A stretch of DNA of 64,000 bases. It comes from Lucinisca nassula. Taxonomy: Eukaryota; Mollusca; Bivalvia; Lucinida; Lucinidae. The stretch lies in NCBI GenBank assembly GCA_963580285.1, contig OY757021.1:96273221-96337220 (forward strand). Reading direction: 5' to 3'. Position 1 is the first letter of the stretch. Each line of letters starts with the position of its first letter. The position numbers and the translations under genes were made by a program. Shown piece after piece: positions 1-10,962 of the stretch. The notes under the pieces were generated by a model. The model saw only the letters and a program-made list of their open reading frames with translations, ran no database searches and was not told the DNA's origin.

Positions 1-125
1 CCAAATTTTGTGGGAATTTTACCCAACATTGAGATGAAATGACATCTATAGCCCTGCCGTCTGGGAGATGACGCAAAATGACCCACAAGGGTTGATGCGT
101 CATTAAACCCCAATCATTCAATTTT
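1..125 (-). repeat. SINE A fragment (cut by window edge) with a second SINE tail
   Basis: Bases 1-66 match the antisense of the SINE A 3' half (TTTTGTGGGA, ACCCAACATTGAGATGAAATG). Bases 73-123 resemble a sense-strand SINE tail (AAAATGACC, GTTGATG, TAAACCCCAATCATTCAA), so two tails meet head to head. Confidence 0.6.
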
Positions 126-454
126 TTTATCTCTAGAACTAGCATTTTTCACATGACCTTTGTTCCTATTTCTGATCCAAACAGACATTGTTTGTGCTCA
201 TTAGAAACACCTCAATAAAGCGGTTCTAAGGAGTATCCACTATGTTTTCAATAATGAGGTACATCCTTGTAAAGCCCACTTTTCCTTAAATAAGCTGGGG
301 CTAACATAAGCTGGGGTGAACTAAGGCATACATTGTATAGATTTAATGTGATGAGTATGTAGATGCTCCAATGTTATGAGGTACATCGAAATATATTTTC
401 TGTAGCCATGAAAACAAACAGAACATTTCAATACAAATGTAAAGCCATGTTACA

Positions 455-605
455 AGGTGATTCGCCAAAATTTCACTCGTCCTGCTAGAGCAAGGGCAAG
501 TAGATTTTGGGAATTCCATCTCTAGGGAAGTGACACAAGTTTTACTCAACCTCCAGAAATTTTTATTCGCCATGGCAAGTGGACGAGTGGAATTATCCAG
601 CGAAG
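455..605. repeat. MITE-like inverted repeat (CACTCGTCC family)
   Basis: The left part reads TTTCACTCGTCCTGC and the right part GGACGAGTGGAATTATCC, an imperfect inversion. A better copy is at 5807-5945, and a one-sided fragment is at 1146-1195. Confidence 0.45.
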
Positions 606-668
606 CAAGCGAAATCAGCCCTGGGCGTATTTTCTACAAAAATATTAATTACTTTTTTATATCTGAAA

Positions 669-807
669 TTGGTTTCATTGGGCGACAGGGCTTGAGATGT
701 TATTTCATCTCAGTGTCGGGTAAAAGTCCCACAAAATTGGAAGCAACGTCTCCAAAATGACCTTTACAGTGTTGACGGGGACGTTAAACCTCAAATCAAA
801 CAAACAA
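669..807 (+). repeat. SINE A, 5'-truncated copy
   Basis: It runs from GGTTTCATTGGGCGACAGGG to the CAAACAAACAAA tail. A perfect 10-bp target duplication ATATCTGAAA lies at 659-668 and 808-817. 5' truncation plus a duplication is the signature of target-primed reverse transcription. Confidence 0.9.
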
Positions 808-817
808 ATATCTGAAA

Positions 818-1531
818 ATGATATTTTTTTAGTCATATAGATGGTGTTATACATCAGACACATGTTCATATTTCAGACTGTCTGCTCTCTTAATATTTTT
901 CACACTACAGTGAGAACCACAGGACAAGCTAATGACATATATTTTGATATTACATTAAGTTATGATTAATTTATATGCATCTGGCTTATTGCTTGTGTGG
1001 TAGTGGAAGACCACAAGGCACTTTCTAGATTCTGAGTATTCAGTCATCTCAAGTTATATTGGTGTATTGAAAAAAAAAAATACATAATAAAATTTTCCAA
1101 CTTTAACCTCCTACAATGATACTGAAACTTCTGACAAAATAGTTCAGGGCTGGAAAAACTCCACTTGTCCGCTCGCCATGAAGAGTAAAAAATTTGGAAA
1201 AACTATCACTATTTTCTCATGACATGGCTTAAAACAGAACTCAACAACTTGACAAAATTGAACAAGAACAGTGATTCTTGCACACCAGACAAGGAAATCC
1301 GCGATTTTACCCTGGGATAGAAATTTATGTTCTGACCCTGGTGTTCCGACCCCAAATTGAATATAATCGTGTGTTTGATAAATGCACTGGTTGATTACAA
1401 CCTCATGTGCGGCGGCGTCATGCGTGACGTCACTAAAAATTCCTGTTGTGTCATCACAAAATGGCGGACGTCGGTAACCGAAGTGACAGCAGCATTAAAA
1501 ATTTGCAATAGAAATGGAAGGTATGCAAGAA
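818..1531. other. Intronic/3' gene region with no recognised feature
   Basis: The stretch is AT-rich. I see only the MITE fragment near 1146-1195 and no coding exon of the RBM47-like gene. Confidence 0.4.
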
Positions 1532-1680
1532 AAAGAATCCAGTATGGGTGTGAGGGGTGGATAGAAAAATCTGTCCCTCGGGATCACTGTCCGGCATCAC
1601 TCGGCAAGCCTCGTGATGCCGGACAGTGTCCCTCGGGACGGATTTTTCAAACCACCCCTAACACCCATATAAGATTCTTA
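1532..1680. repeat. 149-bp hairpin element with TCGGCAAGCCTCG loop
   Basis: The two arms are near-perfect inverted copies. The outer part is GAATCCAGTATGGGTGT against AAGATTCTTA read backwards; the inner part is GGCATCAC / GTGATGCC. The loop TCGGCAAGCCTCG is at 1601-1613. The same loop tops the hairpin at 33031-33180, whose stem is otherwise different. Confidence 0.85.
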
Positions 1681-2032
1681 TATTCCACTATACAAACCTC
1701 AATCAGCTGATCAAATTGATCTGCTTCATCATCAGACTAGAAAACAAAGGGGCTGAGGTTATAAAAGTTTCTAATAATCTCAAACTCCGTGCAGTAAATA
1801 TCAACTAAATTATCCGTAATATAGTATTTACAAGTTAAATATTATGACACCTGAAGTCCTTATCATGCTCGTTCTAAAATTTGAACAAGTACAATTAACA
1901 TTTTTGTCCATTTAATATTTATGGATTCAGAGCTAACCTTAGCAAAACTACCGGTAATGTTAACAATAGAAGGTGAAGGACATGAAAATTAGTGTATTGA
2001 AAAAAAGTTTTTGCATGGACTATTACTGCAGA

Positions 2033-2345
2033 TCAGGGGCCAGTTGTTCAAAACTAACCACCTCGTTAGTTAACATATGGTTAAAACTTTGATCATTTAT
2101 TATGGCAAATATGGTAATATTTTTGCTAAATAAATGTGAGCAGCTTCTGTGGCATCTGATCTGGGCCTGCACTGTTTGCCAAGGTGCACCTTTTGGGGTT
2201 TCTGATACTGCATGGGTTAATACGACCAGATGCATGTCATCTTGCAAGAACCTCCTTGAAGGTCTCCACTACATGTCTGTGGCAGCAAAAGTTCTGGCGA
2301 GACCGCACGTAAGCAGGCTCACCTCGGCCTTTGCGGGTCATCTAT
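2033..2345 (+). repeat. Old MITE-like repeat (GATCTGGGCCTGCACTG family)
   Basis: It contains GCATCTGATCTGGGCCTGCA then CTGTTTGCCAAGG, as at 20200, 52290, 59440 and 62720. A hairpin-like piece follows at 2288-2335 and shares TTCTGGCGAGAC with the hairpin at 31340. Confidence 0.6.
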
Positions 2346-2797
2346 GTAATAATGACCAATTTCTCATGAGCTGACTCATGTACATGTTTTGGTTTCGCAC
2401 TTACGACTTTGAGCTTTTGTTTCATTCATTCCAGGGAACCAAAGCCTGTTTTACAGCCATATGCTACACAATTGTTAAGACAATAGCAACCATAAATATC
2501 TCTGGTGCAATTATGTTGTGGCATGTCTTTAAAAAGAAACAGCCCCATGTTAAGACACCATCTATTTTGTATACTGATTTTGTGCACCCGAACAATAGCT
2601 TCCAGTCAAGATACAATACTTTAGATAATAAAAGTGTTTTGTTGTTATCCTTGTTTGTTCATGTGTTGCTTAAAAGCTGGTGGTCCAGTTGGCTGAAATA
2701 GCTGTTAGTAATGTTTTTCAAAATGAAATTAGGGCCTGTGCTGCTATTAAAGGTAAAAATAGAAAAATGGATTTCATTTGTCCAGTTTACAGTCCAA

Positions 2798-3077
2798 GAT
2801 GACCTTATTCCCCCAGCTAGGCACTGTAGAAAGCACCATTCAATGACGTTTCAGACCCTTACTGCACCAAGACATTTATAAAGAATCGTTCTTCCCGCGA
2901 ACCATTAGAGATTGGGATGCCCTTCCCGATTCCATTATTTCGACAGCTGAAGGTGCTGAAGATTATGTAGCTAAGTTTACCTCTTTGGTTAGAGCTAGGG
3001 ACTAACTTCCCATATCACAGGTCCTGGTGTATGAATGTCATTTGACATATCACCAGTAACAATTCTGATTCTGATTC
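2798..3077 (+). mobile_element. LINE fragment: RT C-terminus and 3' end
   Basis: The translation ends SIISTAEGAEDYVAKF then TSLVRARD and a stop. It matches, with a frameshift, the end of the larger copy at 39785-40830. The 3' UTR ends in repeated TTCTGA. It is a 5'-truncated dead copy inside the last visible intron. Confidence 0.8.
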
Positions 3078-3282
3078 ATCCAAAATAATATATGAAGATT
3101 TGTTATGTATCTGTAAAAAGAAAATGAAAACATTTCATATGGTTCGATTAATTTTGAAATAATCCCAATGCGCAGAACTGGCAGATGCACAGAATTAGCC
3201 TACACGACTGTATAAATATTTCAATGGTTTGTGGTGATAGTGCACTTGGTTTCAAACATACATCAAAATATATGTTACTTAC

Positions 3283-3383
3283 ACCGGGTAAAGCATTCTT
3301 TCCTCTGGAGTATCGCTGGTATTCTGCTTTGTCAACTGGTTTAGCCAAGACAACCTCTATCTTAGAATTATCCAAGTAAGCCC
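3283..3383 (-). CDS. RBM47-like: RBM47-like, third coding exon (end of RRM3 and linker)
   Basis: The exon is 101 bases: two bases completing a split Gly codon, then 33 codons. It reads AYLDNSKIEVVLAKPVDKAE and on to a basic linker ending KNALPG. The IEVxLAKPVDK block closes RRM3 in RBM47 and A1CF. The acceptor is CACTTGCAG, AG at 3385-3384. The donor is GGT|GTAAGT, GT at 3282-3281, leaving phase 0. The three exons give 341 residues, so the C-terminal half of the protein must lie to the left of the window. I found no further exon between 1 and 3282. Confidence 0.9.
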
Positions 3384-3559
3384 CTGCAAGTGTAGTAATG
3401 TTTATATTTTTAACAGTGCAGAACAAGATTATACGCCACAGGACATGGCGTATGAACTGGGCCTGTACTGCAGGATGTGGCACTGTTTGCAAATAGTTCA
3501 GACATTTTCCAATTAAATTTCTAGAAGTAACTACATGTCACTAGAGGTCTACATGTCAC

Positions 3560-4560
3560 TAGAGGTGCGACGATTCACTGAATCGTATCATAATTGCCAT
3601 ACATCTGCTGGCGATATGTGTATCGTAACGTGAAGCAGTTTGATGATATGAACAGAGCAATTTGATAGAGATGAGATGTAAACTTTTGCTGGTTTTGCAT
3701 AAATTTGTGACAACACATTACAAATATGTTACACATTACAAATATCTTACTATTTTCACTTTTATTTCCATTGTCCTAATTAAGGGTGTAACAATATATT
3801 GAAATATCAATATATTGCAATACGTGTCTGAGCAATACGTATTGCAATATGACCTGAACAGTGTGACAATATATTGTGTTACTATATAAAGAATAGAAAA
3901 TCATTAGAAGTAATATAAAATGAATCAGAATTTGAGAGAATAAAAATGTCCAAACAATTTGAATGTATTTGTTAGCCTAATAAGTGGTCGAAGCATGTCT
4001 TTACAGTGGCCTTCCACATAGATTGACATTTTGGACCTTAGATAATGATCCTTTTTGCTTGAATTTTCTAGTCTAAATGGTGCTTGGTGGTCTTCAGTCT
4101 TCAGATATGTCAATAATAAAATATAAGACACTGGAAAGGCTTGTCAGATTGAATTAAACATGGGGAACAGCTACAATTCATCTGTCATTAAACAGAAAAA
4201 AACTTTTAATGATTGATAAATGGTTTTGCTTAAGTATAGCTTTAATTGATAAAGCAATCAAAGGGTTTTTGTAATATACAATACATATTCAATACGTATT
4301 GCAATACAAAAAAGCTGTATCGCAATATATCGCAATACGGTATTTGCATGCAATACTCAGCCCTAGTCCTAATTACATGTACAGTAATTTCTACCAAAGA
4401 ATTAATATTTTCATGAGTATTGCTTATAGTCGATTTTAAGGAATTTCTTTGCTTAAAGTTTCTTTTTCATGCCAGAAAGTATATCCCGATACGTATCGTA
4501 TCGTGACACATATATCGTGATATGTATCATATCTTGAGGTAACTGTATCATTGCAGCCCT
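3560..4560. mobile_element. Outer hAT-like MITE, nested
   Basis: The termini are AGAGGTGCGACGAT on the left and, inverted, AGGGCTGCAATGAT on the right. Direct copies of ACATGTCAC lie at 3551-3559 and 4561-4569, an 8-9 bp duplication as in hAT. It has no transposase and is rich in CGTATCG repeats. Confidence 0.75.
3782..4366. mobile_element. Inner hAT-like MITE
   Basis: This 585-bp element is inserted in the MITE at 3560-4560. The ends are AAGGGTGTAACAATA and, inverted, CTAGGGCTGAGTATTGC. A perfect 8-bp duplication TCCTAATT lies at 3774-3781 and 4367-4374. The body has GCAATACGTATTGC-type palindromes near both ends. Confidence 0.82.
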
Positions 4561-4566
4561 ACATGT

Positions 4567-5499
4567 CACACTGCTAAATCTAGAAATAATATACATAGCC
4601 CCCTCGCTATAATGGCAGTATTTGTTCCGTAACAACTTTGCTGCTATAAAGAATCCTAATAAGGAGAGGTGTACCGTAATGATCCTAAGTACTGGGATAG
4701 ACAGGCCTAAGAAAACAGCGCAGACCCAAAACAGACTGCTCCTCAACGGGTCTAAACTGTTTGCCATTCCGTCTGCACTCCTAGCTGGATCATGGAAGAA
4801 ATTTGTTCAAATTTAAGGAGTATTCCAGCAAATTACAGCAAGTCTGCAAGATGTCTGAATTTTTAGGATTTTTCCTGTAATAGGTAAGAAAGGGCTATTT
4901 CCCTGAATTACTCCAAGAAACAAATGTACATAGTGGATATTTGTTAGAATCAGTCAGGCGATTCTAACGAATATCCACAACATTTATTTCTTGGTATGAG
5001 GCAGTTCTAAAAAAATGTCTGCAACATTGTTTTTTTTTAATATCAGATAATTACAATATTCTTGAATATCTCTATTTATCCATCTCATCTAGAGCTAAGG
5101 ATTTGTTCCAGTGATATTGTCGTTAAAATGAGTTTTGTTGTTTATCAACTGCCGGCATAAAGAGGGTAGACGGTACTGTGTACATGAATTTATAGAGAGG
5201 AAGATCCGCTTTAACTGAAAATGAGTTAAACAAGGAATGAGAAAAATCGAATATTTAACACTGTACACTTAAAGCGCATGCAGTGATATACATGTATACA
5301 AAATGTTCATGAGTAGCACATTGTGCTGCAAATGAGATGAAAAGACTAAGCATCTTCTAAAGAAACCCAGACTGCAATCAGTTAATAGCATTTTCACCCA
5401 AAACTTAGGCAGTGCAGCATCGAGCCAAAAATACAAATCTGGAGACTTTTTCACCCACAATTTAGGTGTCCAGCCCAAAATTGGCGACAGGTCGCCAGT
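4567..5499. other. Intron stretch with an old hairpin remnant
   Basis: The only clear structure is a decayed member of the GTTAGAACCGCC hairpin family at 4935-4990 (GGATATTTGTTAGAATC inverted to GATTCTAACGAATATCC). No coding is seen. Confidence 0.45.
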
Positions 5500-6420
5500 T
5501 ATTCTGAATCTTTGCTGAGGTTGCAATGATGTACTCGTATTGTACCAAGTTTGACAAAATTTCACCAATTCATTCATGTGACAGGGTGCAGACAAGCCAT
5601 TTCTGGCCCAAAATTGGCAGTTTTGGGGGTGTGCACTTGAAAATAAGGTCAAGGCCACTAAAGTCTATTCAAATCTGTGGTAGGTTGCAATAATATATTG
5701 TATAAAGTTTGACCAAATTTCATTATTTCGTTCAAGAGGTACGGTGCAGACATGCCAAAATTGAGTGTTTGGGAGTCTTTGTCCTTGAAAATAAGCAGGG
5801 CTGGAATTTTTCAATATTTCACTCGTCCTGCATGACTAAAGGCATGTAGAATATAGACAATGTCATAGGGACTTAGACAAAATTTTTAACTCATCCTTCA
5901 AAATTTTTACTCTTCATGGCGAGTGGACGAATGGAATTTTACAGCCCTAACATTAAGGTCAAGTTCACCAAATCTGAAAATCTAATAAAATTTTTGGTAG
6001 GTTGCAATATGTTGTACAGAGTTTGAGTTGACAAAATTTTATCAATTCTTTCACGAGATAGGGTGCCCACAAGCCATTTTTGGCCCAAAATTAAATATTT
6101 CCAAGGTTAAAGTTTTTTGGTTACATTTTCGAAAAATAGGTGAAAGTTCAAAGATCAAGGTCACAGGTCAAAAAGCTTGATATCAATTAAAAGTTCTTAT
6201 CCCAAGGAACCTCCATGTGAAGTTTGAAGGCTGTATTATTAGTGGAATTAACATGAAAGACAAAATGGCTAGGCCAAATACTTTTGGAAATATGATCAAA
6301 GTTTTGGGTTAATTTTCGAAAAAAGTTTCCAAAAAAGTTCAAAGTTTGGCATCAATAAAAAGGTACGATGTTATAAATAGTACTGAAATGAGAGGAAAAA
6401 AATGTTTCAGAAAAAAAATT
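5500..6420. repeat. Degenerate tandem repeat with embedded MITE
   Basis: Repeated phrases (GGTTGCAAT, AAGTTTGACAAAATTTCA, GACAAGCCATTT, GGCCCAAAATT) recur about every 200 bp. A MITE at 5807-5945 interrupts it, with ends CAGGGCTGGAATTTT and AATTTTACAGCCCT. Confidence 0.6.
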
Positions 6421-6748
6421 AGATTCAGCCAAAATCAATAATACAGTTATCGTCATGTAGCTCTTGTGATGATGAGTAATTGAGTATGTGTATGAAAATT
6501 CATGAGGCTAGGTCAAATACTTTTGCAATTATAGCCAAGACTAAGTTTTTTCGGAACGCCAATGAGTGGCTCAAATGTTTTTCTTTGAAATACAATTTTT
6601 CTAATCAATTTTTCTAAGAAAAACAGATGAGCTAATAATGTACATGTATACACTTGTGAACCCAACTTTTCTCTAAACATAAAGTGGGGTTTTTAACAGA
6701 CCTGTGTTAAGTGTGTGGACTTGCTAAAATGCTATAGAAATTCACTAC

Positions 6749-6929
6749 CATTCATGGAATTCATGGCTCGTAGTGCATCATCCCTATCACGGAAATGAAC
6801 AAAGGCATAATCTTTCAGCTTCTTCACTCTCTCAATAGAGCCTTCATGACCACAAGCTTTAGTGAATGCTGACAGGATAGTATCTTCAGTTGTTGACAAC
6901 ATGAGGTTTCTAACATACAAGATCTTTAC
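6749..6929 (-). CDS. RBM47-like: RBM47-like, second coding exon (RRM3)
   Basis: The exon is 181 bases: 60 codons plus one base. It opens exactly at [10 protein letters not shown], where RRM3 starts in this family. RNP2 is LYVRNL and RNP1 is KDYAFVHF (about residues 286-293 of the joined protein), followed by [10 protein letters not shown]. The acceptor is TTTTACAG, AG at 6931-6930, with an AT-rich tract before it. The donor is AATG|GTAGTG at 6748-6747, a weaker site than the other two. The exon joins exon 1 in phase 0 and leaves phase 1, which the next exon accepts. The upstream intron is 14.7 kb. A 5'-truncated SINE sits in it only about 37 bp from this exon. Confidence 0.93.
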
Positions 6930-6966
6930 CTGTAAAATATAATTATTAATTAAAAGCACATCGTTT

Positions 6967-7075
6967 GTTTGTTTGTTTGATTTGAGGTTTAACGTCCCCG
7001 TCAACACCGTAAAGGTCATTTTGGAGACGTTGCTTCCAATTTTGTGGGACTTTTACCCGACATTGAGATGAAATG
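6967..7075 (-). repeat. SINE A, 5'-truncated, close to a splice acceptor
   Basis: A GTTTGTTTGTTTGATTTGAGG tail region leads into the SINE A 3' part. The duplication ACATCGTTT is at 6958-6966 and 7076-7084. It lies upstream of the RRM3 exon on the gene strand, leaving about 37 bp to the acceptor. Confidence 0.88.
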
Positions 7076-7118
7076 ACATCGTTTACTTCAAAAACTCGGA
7101 CACAAGAAATAAAAGCTG

Positions 7119-7900
7119 CAAGCACTGCATGATACCCTGTGACACCAACCTGGGGATCCCCTGGTTGTGCTGGGGCCATGCACCACCCCCTCCACTTAGT
7201 TAATCCAATATCTCAGAAACCGTTCAAATCTGCACCCCAAAACCATATATATTCTTGTTCCTTATAAGACACATTCAGTGATACCAACCTAGGGGTCTCC
7301 CAGGGTGTGCCTGAGTGCCATGTCCCGACCCTCCACTTCAAAAAAGGCGAAATATCTGAGAAACTGTTCAGGTTACCCCATCCCTAAAGCACATTTAATT
7401 TTGTCCTTATGATAAGACACATTCAGTGATACCAACATGTGGGCCCAGGGGGTGTTCCGGGTCCGCGGGCCCACCCCTCCACTTCATAAAAAGCCATATA
7501 TTTCAGAAACCAATAAGATCCCCGCCCCTAAACCATATATTTTCTTATTCCTTATGGTAAGTATCATTCAGTCACACCAACCTGAGGGTCTCTTTGTGCT
7601 GCAGCAATGTGCTGGGGGTGCTTTTACCCACTAGGCCATGAAGTCTATTTGTTGGGGGTCATAATTCTGGTCATACTTGATAGTCATAACAAAGCATTGA
7701 TTCTACCTACACTAGCTGCCCCAACCCCTCCGATGCCGAAAAGGCCTTGTATCTCAAGAATCGTACAGATCCCCACCCATAATCCATATATATTCTTGTT
7801 CCTTTTGATATGGCGCATTCAGTGATACCAACCATGGCTTCATTGGGTCCATGCCCCATCCCCGCCACTTCATAAAATAACAAATATTTCAGATACAGTG
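7119..7900 (+). repeat. Minisatellite, about 145-bp unit, about 5 copies
   Basis: Each unit contains GACACATTCAGTGATACCAACC, GGGCCATGCC, CCTCCACTTCATAAAA and CATATATATTCTTGTTCC. A related array is at 17740-18740. A piece at 7617-7711 is repeated at 8192-8289. Confidence 0.8.
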
Positions 7901-8036
7901 TCAACATGGGTGCTCCGAGTTATGGGGGTATGTTTGGGAGACTTTAAAATCGGTATATTAAAATCATATGTTAAAATATATTGCTGCCAGTGGACAGTGC
8001 CCACCTGAGATCCGGTGAGAAAAGTGGCCTATGGAC

Positions 8037-8172
8037 CTCTTGTTTTTGTTTTGGTTTTATGGCCCTTTCAAGATTTTCACTTACCGGTATTTTGAGCTGG
8101 TTGTTAATCAGAGGTGGGCAAAAACCAGAGTTCTCGGATAAAAACCACATGACCATCCCTTGCAGAACCTCC
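8037..8172 (-). repeat. SINE B fragment (3' part)
   Basis: TTTTATGGCCCTTTCAAGAT through TTAATCAGAGGTGGGC to CCTTGCAGAAC matches the antisense of the SINE B at 34412-34638. The tRNA-like head is missing. Confidence 0.75.
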
Positions 8173-8319
8173 TAATGATTAACAGTTGGTGCTTTTACCC
8201 ACTAGGCCATGAAGTCTATTTGTTGGGGGTCATAATTCTGGTCATACTTGATAGTCATAACAAAGCATTGATTCTACCTACACTAGCTGACATTATATTC
8301 TGGGATGTCTTAGAAGCTA

Positions 8320-9270
8320 GACTAATTATACCCCCCGCATTTGAAGTATGCTATGGGGGTATATAGTTTTAGCCTGTCATTAGACCATTTGTCTGTCCAT
8401 CCGTCCATGTGTCAGTCTGTCCGTCCGTCCGGTTACATTTTGGTTAAAGTTTTTGTTTAGTTTGAGTTGCGGTTTTACATCCCCATCAACACTATTAAGG
8501 TAATTTTGGAGACATTGCTTCCAATTTTGTTCGACTTTTACCCGACATTCAGAAATGAAATGACATCTCAAGCCCTACCACCCATAAAAACCGTTAGGGT
8601 TTAAGGAGCCGTCCGACGCGCATCACTTTTCCTGGGCAGACTAAGACCTAAGCTGTTTACCAGTATTCAAGTTTGGTCAGTTTCAGCTCTGCACGGAAGC
8701 ACCGTGCAGCCCAATCTATTTCTCCAGGTCCCGATGGGGGGGGGGGGGGGGGGGGGGGGGCGGGGGATGTGCTTGGTTAAAGTTTTGCGTCAAAGTTTCT
8801 AAGAGATTTTATCTTCTGAACCCTTTGATAGGTATAGTTGATACTTACATTGAAGTTACATACTGGTCTCAAAATTTCATTGATGCATGTCCCACCCCCA
8901 CAGTGACCTTGAGGTCAAGGTCACAGACTCAGAAATTTTACATTAGGTTAAAGTTTTAAGACAAGGTTTATAGATGCGTGTATGTGCTAAACTCTAAGAC
9001 AAACTCAGTTGATACTTGCATCAATGTTGCATACCAGTCCAAAGATTTTGTGATGTATGTCCCTTCCCCCACCCACTGTGACCTTGACCTCAAGGTCACA
9101 GACTTAGAAATTTTAAATTTGGTTAAAGTTTTATGACAAAGTTTATACATGTAGATGCCTGTATTTTCTAAACTCTAAGACAAATTCAATTGATACTTGC
9201 ATCAATGTTGCATTCCAGTCCAAAGATTTCATTGATGTATACCCCACCCTGCTGCTTCAGTAACATGGAT
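8320..9270 (+). repeat. Hairpin-headed tandem-array element
   Basis: It starts with the inversion ATACCCCC...GGGGGTAT, then GTCCATCCGTCC/GTCCGTCCGTCC. Repeats of about 180 bp follow (TTGGTTAAAGTTTTA, TTGATACTTGCATCAATGTTGC, CAGTGACCTTGA). A SINE A copy interrupts it at 8455-8772. Confidence 0.7.
8455..8772 (-). repeat. SINE A, near full length, with poly-G
   Basis: The 3' end is on the left and the 5' end on the right. The duplication TTGGTTAAAGTTTT is at 8441-8454 and 8773-8786. An unusually long G run (8737-8760) follows the SINE 5' sequence CCCGATGGGG. Confidence 0.85.
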
Positions 9271-9933
9271 GCCCCCACCCTTCAGTAACTTTGATGCCCT
9301 CACTCCATTTGTCCATTTAGAAATTTTATGTTTGGTTTAGCTTTTACAAGCACATTTGTAGATTCTAATAGCTTCTTGACTTCTTCATTCATATTAGGCC
9401 AAAACAAACTATATGTGTGGTTCCTATTACATGGTTTTCAAAAATAGGGTAGGTAGGTAGGAAAATTATTTTATTTTTTATTTATTTTTTTTTCTCACCT
9501 TCTATACTGTGCTACACACTGCACTTATTTTTGTAATATTGTTTTGCTTTTGTTGTATAATTGTACTTGAAAACATTGTAAACAAATAAAAGTATAATAA
9601 ATCATGCTTAGTTTTCATCCATATTGTCCTAATTGTTACAAAAAGTAAGGGTGTTCTTCAGTCAGAACAAAGCATTTGGATTGAACATCCTGTGTATGTG
9701 TTTGCCTTTTACAAAAGGTCAGCCTTTGGGACTTGCTGTTCTAGTGAAGGTTGCTTTATCTTGAATAGTGTTGTAACTGTTATTGTACCATATATACATT
9801 GAAGATAAATGTAAAAGATCAAGATGAAATGACAGAGTAAACGGATATCAGAAATATGTTCTATAAAAGGGTTATCCTTTGGAAGCAAGGAATACACCAC
9901 AGAACTGAAACATATTGAGTGTATATGTTTTCT

Positions 9934-9978
9934 GGGCCAGACTAGCTAGTTTCGGCCAATTAGCCTCATCAGTGACCC
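9934..9978 (-). ncRNA. Type-I hammerhead ribozyme, complete core
   Basis: Read on the minus strand: helix I GGGTCA (9978-9973), core CTGATGA (9972-9966), helix II GGCT/GGCC with AATT loop (9965-9954), core GAAA (9953-9950), short helix III CT/AG with AGCT loop (9949-9942), cleavage dinucleotide TC (9941-9940, GUC triplet), and helix I TGGCCC (9939-9934), which pairs with GGGTCA. All invariant core bases are present. The very short helix III is typical of metazoan retroelement hammerheads, which often act as dimers. Confidence 0.85.
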
Positions 9979-10194
9979 TCAGATATTTTCAAAATTCTAC
10001 GATGGAATCAATGCTCCCAAAGGAAAAGAAATTATAATCTACACTATGATGTAGGGCGGGGAGACGTTTTACTGCTGCCACACAGTCCCACACACCAGCT
10101 GTAGTGAAGTTAAATATGTTCTATAAAAGGGTTATCCTTTGGAAGCAAGGAATACACCACAGAACTGAAAAATATGGAGTGTACATGTTTTCTG

Positions 10195-10233
10195 GGCCAG
10201 ACTAGCTAGTTTCGGCCAATTATGCCTCATCAG
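10195..10233 (-). ncRNA. Hammerhead ribozyme, truncated at helix I
   Basis: It has CTGATGA, helix II, GAAA, CTAGCTAG and TC as in the copy at 9934. The 5' strand of helix I is replaced by CTTT because the repeat ends here. Confidence 0.75.
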
Positions 10234-10371
10234 AAAGTTTCTTTTAACGGCTTAATGCTGCAAATTAAACATCCAGCAATTAACACCAGCAGAAACTATT
10301 TTATATAGTCTTTTCAAACCGTAGTCCTTGTGCCATTTGTATCTGTCTTACTTGGTCTTAAAGCTGAACAT

Positions 10372-10382
10372 GACAGACAGAC

Positions 10383-10447
<65 letters not shown>
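10372..10447. repeat. GATA microsatellite
   Basis: A short GACA run passes into about 16 pure GATA units. Confidence 0.99.
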
Positions 10448-10862
10448 TCACAATGATTCTGAAAACAGGAGTCCAAAATCCTTCATTTTGAAAAGTTAAG
10501 TTCCTGATCTTGAGTGCACAAAAAAACATAAACAACATTTCTACACACATGTGTGCACTACATCATAGTTGCATGTTTCCCTAACTGCCTCTTTCATGAC
10601 TTCAATCCAAACTTGTACAGTGTGGAAACTCAATAGAACCATGCCATTGAGGTGGTTGTAATAAGAAACCACAATGTACATGTATGTTCTGGAGCAGAGA
10701 TTGGGAAAAAAATATATACCCAGTTAAGTCTGCTTTCCCCTTTAACTAGGGGCATGCAAGGGTGAGCAGGGATAAATAAGTTCTGAATAGTTAGATCCTC
10801 CGGAAGCAAAGAATACACCAAATATAAAACGAAAATAGCAGACTCGGTTTTATTGAGTCTGT

Positions 10863-10962
10863 TCATCTCAATGTCGGGTAAAAGTCCTACAGCATTGGAA
10901 GCAACGTCTCCAAAATGACCTTTACAGTGTTGACGGGAACGTTAAACCTCAAATCAAATGCC
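10863..10962 (+). repeat. SINE A 3' fragment
   Basis: CATCTCAATGTCGGGTAAAA runs to GTTAAACCTCAAATCAAA. The tail is short. Confidence 0.8.

Larger units (their letters stand above)
9852..10233 (-). mobile_element. Retrozyme-like tandem repeat, 260-bp unit (1.5 copies)
   Basis: AAATATGTTCTATAAAAGGG begins at 9852 and again at 10112. Each unit ends with a hammerhead motif on the minus strand. Ribozyme cleavage sites predicted at 9940 and 10200 are 260 bases apart. There is no ORF. Related copies lie at 45228-45990, 49590-49945 and, more distantly, 20661-21473. Confidence 0.8.

Noticed and set aside
2023..2247. Possible extra RBM47-like exon on the minus strand
   Set aside because: The translation matches a repeat found at 20200, 52290, 59440 and 62720, not the protein family.
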